A stretch of 64,000 nt of DNA, taken from contig NZ_VANV01000013.1 in assembly GCF_022496765.1 (NCBI RefSeq), positions 1-64,000 on the forward strand, in the 5' to 3' direction. The notes beneath the pieces are model-generated. The model did no database searches. It saw only the letters and a list, made by a program, of their open reading frames with translations, and was not told the DNA's origin. The position numbers were made by a program, and so were the translations under genes. How positions within the stretch are numbered: the stretch's first letter is position 1; every line of letters starts with the position of its first letter. Origin of the DNA: Acidaminobacter sp. JC074. GTDB lineage: Bacteria > Bacillota > Clostridia > Peptostreptococcales > Acidaminobacteraceae. This document shows, piece by piece, positions 1 to 8,981 of the stretch.

Positions 1-216
1 TTCATAATCAGGCACAGGTGTTATACTATCATTAATCTTATTTTCAATCGTCAAACAAGTTTGATCTAACTCATAAATCCCAATGACTTTTCCTTGATCC
101 GTAATACCAAATACAATAACCCCTTCACCATAATTTGCGTAAGCGCTTACCGTTTTTAAGAATGTATTATTAACTTCTTGTTTGTACTCTAAGTCTACTC
201 TTTCATTAATGCCCAT
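1..216 (-). CDS. AlbA_2/Schlafen-type putative DNA-binding protein, N-terminal part
   Basis: Only the first 72 codons are in the window; the gene continues past the left edge. The protein begins MGINERVDLEYKQEV and contains NYGEGVIVFGI, the pattern of the AlbA_2 (Schlafen AAA_4) domain found at the N-terminus of many predicted transcriptional regulators and RecG-like ATP-binding proteins in low-GC Gram-positives. The ATG at 214-216 is preceded by a strong GGAGGTGT ribosome-binding site (221-228), which fixes the start. Upstream lies an unusual cluster of short palindromic motifs (263-310), so autoregulation is likely. The family call rests on the N-terminus alone; the C-terminal domain cannot be seen. 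Confidence 0.75.
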   Translation of the reverse strand, partial: MGINERVDLEYKQEVNNTFLKTVSAYANYGEGVIVFGITDQGKVIGIYELDQTCLTIENKINDSITPVPDYE

Positions 217-262
217 ATAAACACCTCCATATATATTTTTTACCAGAATCATACAAAAGTGC

Positions 263-310
263 AACGCAAAATTTTGCGTTCCGTTTTGCGTTCCATTTTG
301 CAACGCAAAA
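263..310. promoter_or_regulatory. Cluster of four 9-bp motifs, likely operator of the AlbA_2 gene
   Basis: The 9-mer AACGCAAAA or its complement TTTTGCGTT occurs at 263-271, 272-280, 284-292 and 302-310. The first two copies form a perfect 18-bp palindrome, AACGCAAAATTTTGCGTT. The cluster sits 47 bp upstream of the AlbA_2 start codon. Direct observation: four exact copies within 48 bp. Inference: a binding site for the encoded DNA-binding protein. Confidence 0.6.
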
Positions 311-815
311 AAAAATAATAAACTACAAGAGCAACCTATTTATACTTTAAAGGCTATCTCATATACTTTCTAAGAGAATTATTAACATTATTTTGATTTA
401 CATAGCATACCTCATTGCTGTATCAATTTGCTGACGACCTAACATTCCTAGTCACAGTCTGCCCTACATCTCAGAATTAATAAGTTAACTTCCTTTACCA
501 GAACACAACTTATATTTCTTATAATTTCATAGTTGCAATAACAACCCTAAAGTTTACTCATTATCTCCTTCTTTTCAGTAACTGTAATTCTGCTTGAATG
601 AAAAACTAAGTTCCGTTTTTCTTGAAGTAATGCGATTGCAACACTTAATGCAGTTTTTTTGACTGTAATAAGCATAGAAAATCAATGTTTTTTGATGTAT
701 AATATACTTAATTAATAAAAAAATAGTGATTTTTTACACGCAAAACGGACCAGCGTTATTCCATTGCAGAGGTAAGTTCCGTTGGTCTATCTATTTGCAG
801 AAGTAAATTCAGCTA
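311..815. other. Gene-free stretch between the AlbA_2 operator and the IS30-like element
   Basis: I find no open frame with a ribosome-binding site and no RNA gene here. TTCCGTT occurs near 611 and near 777, and GCAAAACGG near 740, loosely resembling the motif cluster at 263-310. Part may be the outer end of the insertion sequence or a remnant of an older one. Confidence 0.4.
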
Positions 816-2229
816 ATATCTATCCTATTTTTTATTAGTTTATTGGTTTAAAAGTCCTTCATAGTTAGGGACTTTTTTAATGTCATTTTTACTTGATCTA
901 GGCCATAATAAAGTTCTTCTTTCAGAATCACTTCATTTGGATCTATTTCAATCAAGTCTAATACTTCATATACTTGCTCATCTAGTACAGTTCTACCAAC
1001 CTCATACGGTGTTCTATTTCCTAAACTACCTCTGTAAACGCTATTTATATTATCCATAAGGTGCTTAAAAATATCAGCTCGAATATTATCAAATGAGGTT
1101 CCTTTCGGAAATACATAGCGTATAAATTCATGATTCTTTTCAAGATGTGCCTTTTGATATGAAGCGAGTGGATCACAGTAAAAGACTTTTGTCCTCTTAT
1201 TGCCTTCACAGTCTGATTCTAAGGCTTCTGGCATTGTAAACTCTGAGCCATTGTCCGTTAAGATAATTTGGAAAGTAGAATTAAAAAGCTCTGTACCCAA
1301 TTCTAAATTAAGCTTTTCGAACACCTCTAAAACACAGTCTTGTGTCTTCTTTTCAAGTAAAAAGATTAACATTATCGAGACAACTTAAATAGAACAAAGT
1401 CATCAAAGCTTTACCACCAGGTCGGCCTATTACTGTGTCCATTTGCACAATACTTAGTTCTGGGTTTTCTTCAACATATTTTGTATAATCCTCATAGGAG
1501 CGATTCTCACGATGTCTTGAAGGTTCTACACTCTGTTTCTTTTTCTTACGTTTCTTATACTTAACCTTTCGTCTAAGATCGATATTTCTAACATCCTCAA
1601 AAATACAAGCATCTATAAGATTGTATAAGGTTCTTAAAGAACAAGGAATCTTATCAATGTTTGCCTCATAAATGTGTTTTAAAGATTGGCCTTTCTTAAT
1701 GCCTGCAGTTACAATATCTTCAATTACTTTTAGTTCATCTGGAGTGAAATTAATCCCAAGTCTTGTTTCTCTTAAAGCTTCTTTATAGCCTAAATCTGCT
1801 GCTTTAGCTCTATAAAAGTGCTTATCCAAACGACAAGTATACTTACGTTCACATCCATTACATGTATGAGGAAACCTCTTGATAATATCACAATTCTTGA
1901 ATTCAAAGTTTCTACATACTTTATAACAATTATGCGTCCTACACTTTTTACAGAGCAGTTTACAATAACTGTTACCACATAAATGTTGTTTTATACATTT
2001 ACTACGTTTTACACAGCCACCTTTAAAATCACTTCTACTTTCCCTAATAAACTTATGACGTTTTATTTCTTTAGAGATAGTAGTTGGATCTTTACTTAAA
2101 TGGGTAGCTATTTCTTTTAATGAAGCTTTATTGTCTAATGAATGCTCAATATATTGTCTGTCTAACTCATTCAAATGCTTACCTTTATTCTTCATGAGAT
2201 CTCTCCTTCTACATAAATAGGATAGATAT
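816..2229 (-). mobile_element. IS30-family insertion sequence
   Basis: A transposase region of IS30 type is flanked by an exact 15-bp inverted repeat, ATATCTATCCTATTT, at 816-830 and (as complement) 2215-2229. Both copies read inward, as terminal repeats do. The repeats lie close to the transposase ends (18 bp from the stop, 20 bp from the start). True ends may extend a little further out, where similarity is weak; I did not find a convincing target duplication. Confidence 0.7.
848..2195 (-). pseudogene. IS30-family transposase, frameshifted
   Basis: Two overlapping frames together make one IS30 transposase. The N-terminal 280 aa (2195-1353) carry an HTH (SLKEIATHLSKDPTTISKE), a cysteine-rich zinc-ribbon-like section, and the first catalytic acid in VQMDTVIG. 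The C-terminal part (from about 1372 to 848) carries the second Asp in LTDNGSEF and the last Glu after NRTPYEVG/HLEKNHEF. The frames meet around 1353-1372 and a single-base change restores continuity. A T5 run (CTTTTTACTT on the coding strand) is a plausible slip point. IS30 transposases are normally one frame, so it is probably inactive, unless the shift is programmed or a sequencing error. Confidence 0.85.
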
Positions 2230-2746
2230 CAATGTAATTATAAAGTTAAATAAATTAGATGTAAAACATTGTGCATAAGTAACTTCCGAAAAAGCCCTGA
2301 AAACGGAATTTAAAATTTCATTCTAGGTAACTGTATTTCTAAAAGGAATATCATTTGCTCAAAATTGTATTAATGGTAAAATAAGTAAAAATATTACTCT
2401 CTCGGTAATCGATAAGGCCAAATTCCTGTTGAACTTGGTCTCATTATGCTACTTTCGCTACTTAATAAACATCTCTTACTCTATACTTCATAGATATTAA
2501 AAGTAATTATCTAATAACGTAGGTTCTCTACTCCCTGTTATACAAAATTCCATTACAAGCAAAACCTTTAAATACAACATTTCTGTATTATTGACAACCA
2601 CCATTATTTAAACTTCAATAAAAAAATGACCCCAAAAAAAAATTATCTTGCAGGTCATTTCGCCATTTTCCAATAGGGGTAGATATATTGTACTATCATG
2701 GTTTCATAAAAAACTTCGGCTTATCAATAAAAAGATTGTCATCATC
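2230..2746. other. Gene-free stretch with a weak hairpin
   Basis: No supported gene. A short inverted repeat, AAATGACC (2625-2632) with GGTCATTT (2653-2660), lies about 90 bp downstream of the end of the next minus-strand gene and may act as a weak terminator; it lacks a clear T tract. Confidence 0.35.
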
Positions 2747-3772
2747 TCATTTTAGTTTGCTTTGAGCAATTTCATTTTCTAGCTCTATAAAAACAATCTT
2801 TTCATTTTCTGAAAAGTTTTCAATTAACTTGCTGCGCCAATACACACCCAGCTCTACTTTGCCTTTTACATTATCAATTCTTACTTTATCCCAATGAATT
2901 TTTTTCCGTTTATAGAATAGATCATAATCACAGATGCGCTCTGCATTATGCAAATACTCTAGCCCAACTAGAATCCTTTTAATCTCAGTAGGCGACTTAA
3001 ATGTAAAAAAACGGACTTGATAGACATCAACTGATTGAAAAATACTAGCTGAGTCTGTCCCCCAAGCTTCTCCTATAATCATTCCTATTTCTAATTTTTC
3101 AAACACAAAGTGAAGACGATTGTAGTGTAAATCATATCTACCATATGAATCATATATTTTTATTGTTAATTCAGTCCATTCATATTTTGAGTTTCCAACA
3201 GTTAAATACCTAAAATCCTGGGCATTAAGATAATCCATAATTGATGAAAATGACTTGCTTGTACGAACACACTTTTCAAAAATATCATTTACGTCTATAG
3301 ATCTATGTAAAGCAGAGTCTGTTATAAAAACGACTGTTCCATTACTAATTTTTTCGATAGCACCAACAGTATTTTCAATCGTTCCTTCAATGTCTTCTGA
3401 AATCTTATTTATTGTCGCGTCCATGTTGCCAGCAACTCTCATTACAATTAATTTTGGTAAGAACCTTATTTCTGTAATAAATGACTTAGCAATTGGTTTA
3501 TTCATTAGTCTTGAAGAAAACCGCTCTAAGTTGGTTGGAATTAACATCATGTACTCTACATCAATTTGCTTAACTTCATCACCCATTTTTTGAGTCAATA
3601 AAACAACTATTTCATCTTTTTGAGCATCAGAAAGTAAACCATATAAATTGTCGTTTGAGAATCTCACTTTTCTATTAGTACCAAAGTTGATCTCTAACTC
3701 ATCCATCAATTCATTCATGCTAGAAGTTTCAACAATTACAATAGTGCAAAGTTCACGTATAAGATTTAACAT
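2747..3772 (-). CDS. Hypothetical protein
   Basis: A 341-aa protein with no family I recognise. The start is taken as the ATG at 3770-3772, because AAAGGTGG lies 8 nt upstream; an in-frame GTG 12 nt earlier lacks a ribosome-binding site. No signal peptide or clear transmembrane segment is visible. The middle contains NKISEDIEGTIENTVGAIEK, and the C-terminal half is rich in aromatic and charged residues. It is not obviously in an operon with the QueG-like gene 69 bp upstream. Function unknown. Confidence 0.6.
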   Translation of the reverse strand: MLNLIRELCTIVIVETSSMNELMDELEINFGTNRKVRFSNDNLYGLLSDAQKDEIVVLLTQKMGDEVKQIDVEYMMLIPTNLERFSSRLMNKPIAKSFITEIRFLPKLIVMRVAGNMDATINKISEDIEGTIENTVGAIEKISNGTVVFITDSALHRSIDVNDIFEKCVRTSKSFSSIMDYLNAQDFRYLTVGNSKYEWTELTIKIYDSYGRYDLHYNRLHFVFEKLEIGMIIGEAWGTDSASIFQSVDVYQVRFFTFKSPTEIKRILVGLEYLHNAERICDYDLFYKRKKIHWDKVRIDNVKGKVELGVYWRSKLIENFSENEKIVFIELENEIAQSKLK

Positions 3773-3840
3773 GGAAAACACCACCTTTATGATAGAAATC
3801 AGTGCCTAATGTCTAGACAAATACAATAATTATACACATT

Positions 3841-4878
3841 CTAGTCGTTATTTAATTTAAGTTGTGTTAGAACCCACTTTGCCATATCTCGAACATTTTT
3901 ATTAGGATCTTTTTTTGAAGCATCCTGTATAATTCGGAGATAGTCAGGTTTAAATGAGTTAAGCATAGCGTTAAGAGCATTCGTTTTAAAACGCCATATT
4001 TTGTCTACTGGTATATACCATAACTTAGTTTGAACAATTTCGCTTAAAACGTCATAATCTGCAATAACAATCTGCTCTAGCGATAGTTTTTGTTCAAGCT
4101 TTGACAACTCTGGGAACTCTTCAATTTCATTCCATGAATTGCGATTAAACGGACAAACATCTTGACAAATATCACATCCATAAACCCACTCACCCATTTT
4201 TCTACTATTAGGTTCCTTTGTTAAATCCCATCCCTCCCATGTGGTTAAACATGAGATACATGTAGATCGATTCATCATGTATGGTTCTGCAAGTGACTTA
4301 GTTGGGCAACTATCTATACAGAGTTTACAATTAGGTGGACATGATTTAATTGAATTCTCGACAACATATTCAAGTTTTCTATCTATAAGGAATGCTTCTA
4401 GATAGTTCCATGAACCATTATCTGTATAAATAAAATTATTCTTACGAACTATGCCAATACCAGCCTTCACAGCGGCCCATCTTAAAGCGGTCACGCCAAA
4501 CTTTCTTTCTGTCTTTGTTTCAATACCGTTTTCTTTTAAGTACCTTTCAAACTCAAGGCTATCTTGATAGTCCTTAGAGTTAATATCAACTCTACCATCT
4601 GTTAGATAATATTTTCCGAAACGCCCCTTCAAGGAATCAGGTATTAGATACTTACCATACCACCGAGAGCAAATTATAATAGACTTCGCCCATGGATAGT
4701 TCACTTTTATATCTGCAAATTCATAAAAATCGTCAAAGTGATTTGCTAACTCCGGAAATTTTTCAATCCTTTCATCTAATTTTTTTGCGTAAGCTTTCAT
4801 TTCCTCGATATGAACTATTCCACATTGCTCATATCCAAGTTCTTTAGCTTTTAAAACTATATCAACTTCTTTAAGCAT
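3841..4878 (-). CDS. Epoxyqueuosine reductase-like [4Fe-4S] protein (QueG family)
   Basis: About 345 aa, similar in layout to QueG, which reduces epoxyqueuosine to queuosine in tRNA using cobalamin and two [4Fe-4S] clusters. The first half contains the conserved FGVTALRWAAVKAGIGIVRKNNF section. Two ferredoxin-like cysteine groups follow: CPPNCKLCIDSCP and CGCDICQDVCPFN-like residues (YGCDICQDVCPFN). A C-terminal HEAT-like tail (MLNSFKPDYLRIIQDASKKD) is also typical. The start is the ATG at 4876-4878 with GGAG 6 nt upstream; a TTG 12 nt earlier is less likely. Some family members are uncharacterised reductases rather than true QueG, so the substrate is not certain. Confidence 0.75.
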   Translation of the reverse strand: MLKEVDIVLKAKELGYEQCGIVHIEEMKAYAKKLDERIEKFPELANHFDDFYEFADIKVNYPWAKSIIICSRWYGKYLIPDSLKGRFGKYYLTDGRVDINSKDYQDSLEFERYLKENGIETKTERKFGVTALRWAAVKAGIGIVRKNNFIYTDNGSWNYLEAFLIDRKLEYVVENSIKSCPPNCKLCIDSCPTKSLAEPYMMNRSTCISCLTTWEGWDLTKEPNSRKMGEWVYGCDICQDVCPFNRNSWNEIEEFPELSKLEQKLSLEQIVIADYDVLSEIVQTKLWYIPVDKIWRFKTNALNAMLNSFKPDYLRIIQDASKKDPNKNVRDMAKWVLTQLKLNND

Positions 4879-4919
4879 AATTAACTCCAAACTATAATAA
4901 ACTACATAAATAAATTTCC

Positions 4920-5522
4920 CTAACTCACATAAGCAACAAAAACATGCTCTCTTAATAATGTTAATGCAACAAATACAAGTAAAAGAGCCATCAATTTATT
5001 AAATACAACTAAAACACTTTTGTTCAAAATTAAGCTACTGAATCTTTCTCCTAAAAAAGCATAGCTACAAGGTGCCATTCCAGCAATAGTTGCTAAAACC
5101 ATAGACATTATCACAACTTTAATACCTGTTATGTCATTTGCTGGAAAACTTATTGTTGCGATTGGTAATGTTACCAATGTCGCTTTAGGATTAAGGAGTT
5201 GCATTAAAAACCCCTCTTTAAAAGTTAATGAGTTCACAGAAGCTACTTCATTTATATCTACCGTGCTACTATAAACCTTATAGGCTAAATAAAGTATATA
5301 AGCTGCACCAAAGCTACTTATATAGACCATATGTTCAGGTTTTATAATTTTCTCACCAGTGTAACCTATCACAAGAAAAAGTATGAATGTTGCAATACCA
5401 ATTCCTACGAAAAAACCTAACATGCTCTTAAATTTCTTATTTAGGCCCTCATTTAAACTTAAAATGTTTAATGGCCCTGGTGCATAAATAATTCCAAATG
5501 AAAACAAAATAATTTCCAACAC
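4920..5522 (-). CDS. LysE/RhtB-family amino-acid exporter
   Basis: A 200-aa polytopic membrane protein with about six hydrophobic segments. The N-terminal PGPLNILSLNEGLNKKFKSMLGFFVG-type region (start APGPLN) and the central LNPKATLV are hallmarks of the LysE/RhtB exporters of lysine, homoserine, threonine or other amino acids. Translation probably starts at the GTG (5520-5522), which has GGAG 8 nt upstream. An AraC regulator lies 66 bp upstream on the same strand, an arrangement common for exporters controlled by their substrate. Substrate unknown. Confidence 0.8.
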   Translation of the reverse strand: MLEIILFSFGIIYAPGPLNILSLNEGLNKKFKSMLGFFVGIGIATFILFLVIGYTGEKIIKPEHMVYISSFGAAYILYLAYKVYSSTVDINEVASVNSLTFKEGFLMQLLNPKATLVTLPIATISFPANDITGIKVVIMSMVLATIAGMAPCSYAFLGERFSSLILNKSVLVVFNKLMALLLVFVALTLLREHVFVAYVS

Positions 5523-5587
5523 AATATCAACTCCTTAGTATTATTATATACTTAAAGGTATTTATTGTTTTGGAAATTATTGCTCTT

Positions 5588-6409
5588 TTAGATATATCTA
5601 GTTTTTAAAATATTCTCTTGATACTGATTCGGTGTGACCCCATACGTTTTTTTAAATCTATTAAATAGATGACTTAAATCATAAAACCCAAACTTATTTG
5701 CAATTATAATTGGTTCGATCCCCGCCTCGAGTTCTTTCTTAACCAACTCCATTTTCGTATTTAAAATGAATTGATATGGTGTGAACTTTGTTTGTTTTTT
5801 AAAACTTCGGATGAAATGATATTTAGAAACGCCAATTTGTTTACTAATCTCATCAATTTCAAGTTTACAATCTATATTATTATTTATAAATTTTATTGCG
5901 TTCCTAACATAATCGTCGTTTTGATTACTGTTACAACTCATATTAGATAAGTCGTTGTATCTTATAACATTATAAATAAACTCATCAATACTATTTGAAT
6001 AATCTTCAATATTGGCTCTTTCATACAAGTCACTAGACAAATTAAGAAAAGATTTTTTCAATTCTTGGTTATTCGAAACTGTTTCTTTGAATCGAAGAAT
6101 TTTATCTGTATCCTCCAAAAAAATATCAATTGCTTTTCTCGAAATATAAACCATCTTATAAGTTAACTCACAAGCCCCACTAGAATGTCCATTGTGGGGT
6201 TCATCAGGATTAAACTGAATTATATTACCTGATTTCGAAACATACTCTTCCCCATTACAAGTAAAACATTGCTCCCCGTTTATTGTCATACCTACAGCGT
6301 AATCATTATGAGCATGCAAATTATATCTAAATGAAGATAAGTTCGCATCCATAATTGTTATATCATTCGATAAATAAGGTTTTGAAAAAACTATGCTTTC
6401 CTTTTTCAT
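5588..6409 (-). CDS. AraC-family transcriptional regulator
   Basis: 273 aa. The N-terminal part has a cupin-like ligand domain (HAHNDYAVGMTINGEQCFTCNG and FNPDEPHNGH, with the repeated His expected in AraC-type cupins). The C-terminal 100 aa carry two helix-turn-helix units: IDEISKQIGVSKYHFIRSFKK, then IIIANKFGFYDLSHLFNRFKK, followed by the conserved YGVTPNQYQ. AAGGAG precedes the ATG. It probably regulates the adjacent LysE exporter gene downstream; this is inferred from position only. Confidence 0.88.
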   Translation of the reverse strand: MKKESIVFSKPYLSNDITIMDANLSSFRYNLHAHNDYAVGMTINGEQCFTCNGEEYVSKSGNIIQFNPDEPHNGHSSGACELTYKMVYISRKAIDIFLEDTDKILRFKETVSNNQELKKSFLNLSSDLYERANIEDYSNSIDEFIYNVIRYNDLSNMSCNSNQNDDYVRNAIKFINNNIDCKLEIDEISKQIGVSKYHFIRSFKKQTKFTPYQFILNTKMELVKKELEAGIEPIIIANKFGFYDLSHLFNRFKKTYGVTPNQYQENILKTRYI

Positions 6410-6593
6410 GACCTTCTCCTTAATTATATTTTTTATAATTTCAATTACTTCTACTTGTCAACTTTTTTGTCATGTTTCACAGATTTCAACTTTACTCTTC
6501 TTTCAATTGAAATATATAACCTAAAAAAATCGTTCATAAACGTCAACTATAACCTATTACACATCCTTTAACCAGTCCATTGAAAATTGAAAA

Positions 6594-6643
6594 CTCCCTT
6601 TATTAAAAATAGCTATAACTTTTACTACTGATTCTAAAGGGAG
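6594..6643 (-). terminator. Rho-independent terminator of the dipeptide epimerase gene
   Basis: CTCCCTTTA (6594-6602) pairs with TAAAGGGAG (6635-6643); on the minus strand the hairpin is followed by TTTTC. It sits 6 bp after the epimerase stop. The loop is long (32 nt), so efficiency is uncertain. Confidence 0.55.
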
Positions 6644-6648
6644 ATTAC

Positions 6649-7743
6649 TTAATTGCTAATCCAACTAATTTTTTTTATCTTTTTTATGCCGAGACCATTT
6701 GCCTGACAAGGAATAATCACTGACTTATTGTATGTTACGCCACCTTGTATGATATCATCATTATAAAATAATGGAGCATCCAAATCTAATTTTGTGACAT
6801 TTTTGCTTGCCATTGCAATCGATGCAGCTGCTGATATACTAATCCTACTTTCCAACATACAGCCTATCATACATTCAATATTACAAACTTCAGCCATCTT
6901 AATTATTTGTAATGCGTTATTTACACCACCATTTTTTATAACCTTAACATTTAATATATCTGCTGCTTCCATGCTTAATACATCAAACGCATCTTTTGTA
7001 GTACAGATACTTTCATCTGCCATTACTTTTATACTAGTATTTTCTTTTACTTTTTTTAAACCAAGAATATCTTTTGCGACAACTGGTTGCTCTACCAACT
7101 CTATTTTAAGACCTTTTTGCTCATATAAATCTAGATTCCTTATAGCCTCTTTCACTGTCCATCCTTGGTTAGCATCGATTCTTATCTCGGTTTGCTCACC
7201 TATAGCTTGACGTATAGCTATCAATCTTTCAAGATCCTGATCTGAATCCAATCCAACTTTTATTTTTAGTGCATCAAATCCTTCTTCAACAGCTAAGAGT
7301 GATGCATCTATCATTTCTTTTGTCGTTGCAATTCCAATGGTTTTATTAGTCTTTAGGTTATTTGACTCACTGCCTAGGTATTCATACATTGGTAAGTTGA
7401 AAGATTTACAACGCAAGTCATATAAAGCCATATCAACAGCAGCTTTTGCTAAATAGTTTCCAACTAAGCTCGTTTGTATCTTTAATAGAATCGTGCTAAA
7501 ATCCCTTATGTTCATACCAACAATATTTGGTTTAATATGTTTTAATATTGCCTCCGTAATCGAAACTTGTGTTTCTCCTGTTATCTTAGGTGATGGAGCC
7601 GTATCTCCAACTCCCCAAACACCTTCATCTGTCTCAATTTGAACAACAATTGTTTGAACATGCTCAACCGTTCTCAGTGCAGTTTTAAACGGTTTTAATA
7701 AAGGAATGTTAAGATAACCTATTTTAATATCTTTTATAATCAT
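6649..7743 (-). CDS. Dipeptide epimerase (L-Ala-D/L-Glu epimerase type, enolase superfamily)
   Basis: 364 aa, enolase superfamily, muconate-lactonizing branch. The expected residues are present: the KxK pair K160/K162 in ALKIKVG, metal ligands D190 (RIDAN), E218 (VEQP) and D243 (ADES), and the second catalytic lysine K267 in NVKVIKNGG. These numbers are within one or two residues of Bacillus subtilis L-Ala-D/L-Glu epimerase, which acts in murein peptide recycling. The neighbours (M19 dipeptidase, RidA, DUF819 membrane protein) support a role in using cell-wall-derived dipeptides containing D-amino acids. Exact dipeptide specificity cannot be read from sequence. It follows RidA by 17 bp and is the last gene before a terminator. 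Confidence 0.88.
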   Translation of the reverse strand: MIIKDIKIGYLNIPLLKPFKTALRTVEHVQTIVVQIETDEGVWGVGDTAPSPKITGETQVSITEAILKHIKPNIVGMNIRDFSTILLKIQTSLVGNYLAKAAVDMALYDLRCKSFNLPMYEYLGSESNNLKTNKTIGIATTKEMIDASLLAVEEGFDALKIKVGLDSDQDLERLIAIRQAIGEQTEIRIDANQGWTVKEAIRNLDLYEQKGLKIELVEQPVVAKDILGLKKVKENTSIKVMADESICTTKDAFDVLSMEAADILNVKVIKNGGVNNALQIIKMAEVCNIECMIGCMLESRISISAAASIAMASKNVTKLDLDAPLFYNDDIIQGGVTYNKSVIIPCQANGLGIKKIKKISWISN

Positions 7744-7760
7744 AAACTTTCACCACGCTT

Positions 7761-8216
7761 CTAGATTTCTGCAATAAGATCTACTTCAACAGCTGCATTT
7801 CCAGGTAAAGCTACAGAACCAATTGCTACTCTCGTATGTTTTCCTATTTCACCAAAAACACTCTCAAGAAGCTCTGAAGCGCCATCAATAACCTGAGACT
7901 GATTGTAAAAGTCAGGTGCAGAATTAACATAACCTGTTATTTTCACAATTCTTTTAATCTTATCCAAAGATCCCACTTCTTCTTTTAACAAACTCAAAGC
8001 TCTTAATATCGCAACCTCTGCTGCCTTTTTTCCCTCTTCAATACCTAAATCAACACCTAACTTACCCTTGTAAAGTAATTCACTTCCATTTTTAGGCGTT
8101 TGGCCTGATATAAAAACAAAAGAGTTCGCTACTAATGCCGGTACATAAACAGCAGCAGCCTTAGGTGCCTCAGGCAATTCTAATTTTAATTTTTCTAATT
8201 TACTTTCAACATTCAT
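7761..8216 (-). CDS. RidA/YjgF-family enamine/imine deaminase
   Basis: About 151 aa. Conserved features include FVFISGQTP near the N-terminus, GIEEGKKAAEVAILRALSLLKE in the middle, and HTRVAIGSVALPGNAAVEVDLIAEI at the C-terminus, with the Arg expected in the active site. RidA hydrolyses reactive enamines and imines made by PLP enzymes, so its place in a D-amino-acid or dipeptide pathway is sensible. The start is the ATG at 8214-8216 with GGAGG 9 nt upstream; a GTG 18 nt earlier overlaps that site and is unlikely. It belongs to the longer, RidA-like subgroup with an extended N-terminus. Confidence 0.85.
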   Translation of the reverse strand: MNVESKLEKLKLELPEAPKAAAVYVPALVANSFVFISGQTPKNGSELLYKGKLGVDLGIEEGKKAAEVAILRALSLLKEEVGSLDKIKRIVKITGYVNSAPDFYNQSQVIDGASELLESVFGEIGKHTRVAIGSVALPGNAAVEVDLIAEI

Positions 8217-8246
8217 TTTTGAACGCCTCCACACTTTATTATCAAT

Positions 8247-8879
8247 CTATTCTTTTCGAATGGAGTCTAGATAACTGTAAACAGTTACTTTTGAGATATG
8301 CAACTTATCTGCAACTTTATCGATACCACCTTTAATATGGAAAATTCCCTTTGAGTCCATAAATCTAATCAAGTCTAACTTTTCTTCTCTTGACATTCCT
8401 AATGGGTTTGACTTACCGATTATTTTATCAATAATTGAATCTGCTATTTCTAACACATTATCAATCGGTTCATCATCAGAGTCAATTAATGTCTCATCTA
8501 CTTTTAAGAATGCTTCCATCATTTGCCCTATTTCTTCAAACTTACTGATATCATAATTTATGCACATAGCACCAATAACATCGTCCTTTGAATTTCTAAT
8601 GAATAGAGTTGATGATTTTAATCGTCTGCCATCTTTAGTTGTTGTCAAATAGTTAGCTGTAATATCATTTTCAAAGTTCTTTGATAAAAGTACTTGCTTA
8701 ATTAATATATTAAAAGTTTCACCTATCTCTTTTCCAGTTACATGTCCATTTGAAATATATACTATCGAGCTTTTGGGCGTTGTTAAGTCATGAATCACAA
8801 CTTCACAATTCTTCCCAAAAGCTCTAGTAATTAAATCCGCTACTAAATAATATTTTTTTAATGCTTTGTTCTTTCCCAT
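8247..8879 (-). CDS. YheO/DauR-like transcriptional regulator (PAS-like plus HTH)
   Basis: 210 aa. The N-terminal 120 aa form a YheO-type PAS-like domain (FGKNCEVVIHDL near the start, KSSTLFIRNSKDDVIGAMCINYDIS later). The C-terminal HTH is of the HTH_22 type: KGGIDKVADKLHISKVTVYSYLDSIRK. Members of this family include DauR, a D-arginine-responsive repressor, which fits a cluster handling D-amino-acid dipeptides. The gene lies between the DUF819 gene and ridA. A short inverted repeat at 8920-8942 just upstream could be its operator. Confidence 0.85.
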   Translation of the reverse strand: MGKNKALKKYYLVADLITRAFGKNCEVVIHDLTTPKSSIVYISNGHVTGKEIGETFNILIKQVLLSKNFENDITANYLTTTKDGRRLKSSTLFIRNSKDDVIGAMCINYDISKFEEIGQMMEAFLKVDETLIDSDDEPIDNVLEIADSIIDKIIGKSNPLGMSREEKLDLIRFMDSKGIFHIKGGIDKVADKLHISKVTVYSYLDSIRKE

Positions 8880-8919
8880 GATTTCTCCTTAACACATATA
8901 ATTATTTTCAAAAGTTTTA

Positions 8920-8942
8920 GTTTATAGTTTGTTTCTATAAAC
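8920..8942. promoter_or_regulatory. Inverted repeat upstream of the YheO-type regulator
   Basis: GTTTATAG (8920-8927) and CTATAAAC (8935-8942) are separated by 7 bp, 41 bp before the regulator start codon. TATAAT-like sequence overlaps it on the minus strand. It may be an autoregulatory operator over an internal promoter. Confidence 0.45.
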
Positions 8943-8981
8943 AATTATATGACATTTAGAAGACAAATTAAATGGATTTCT

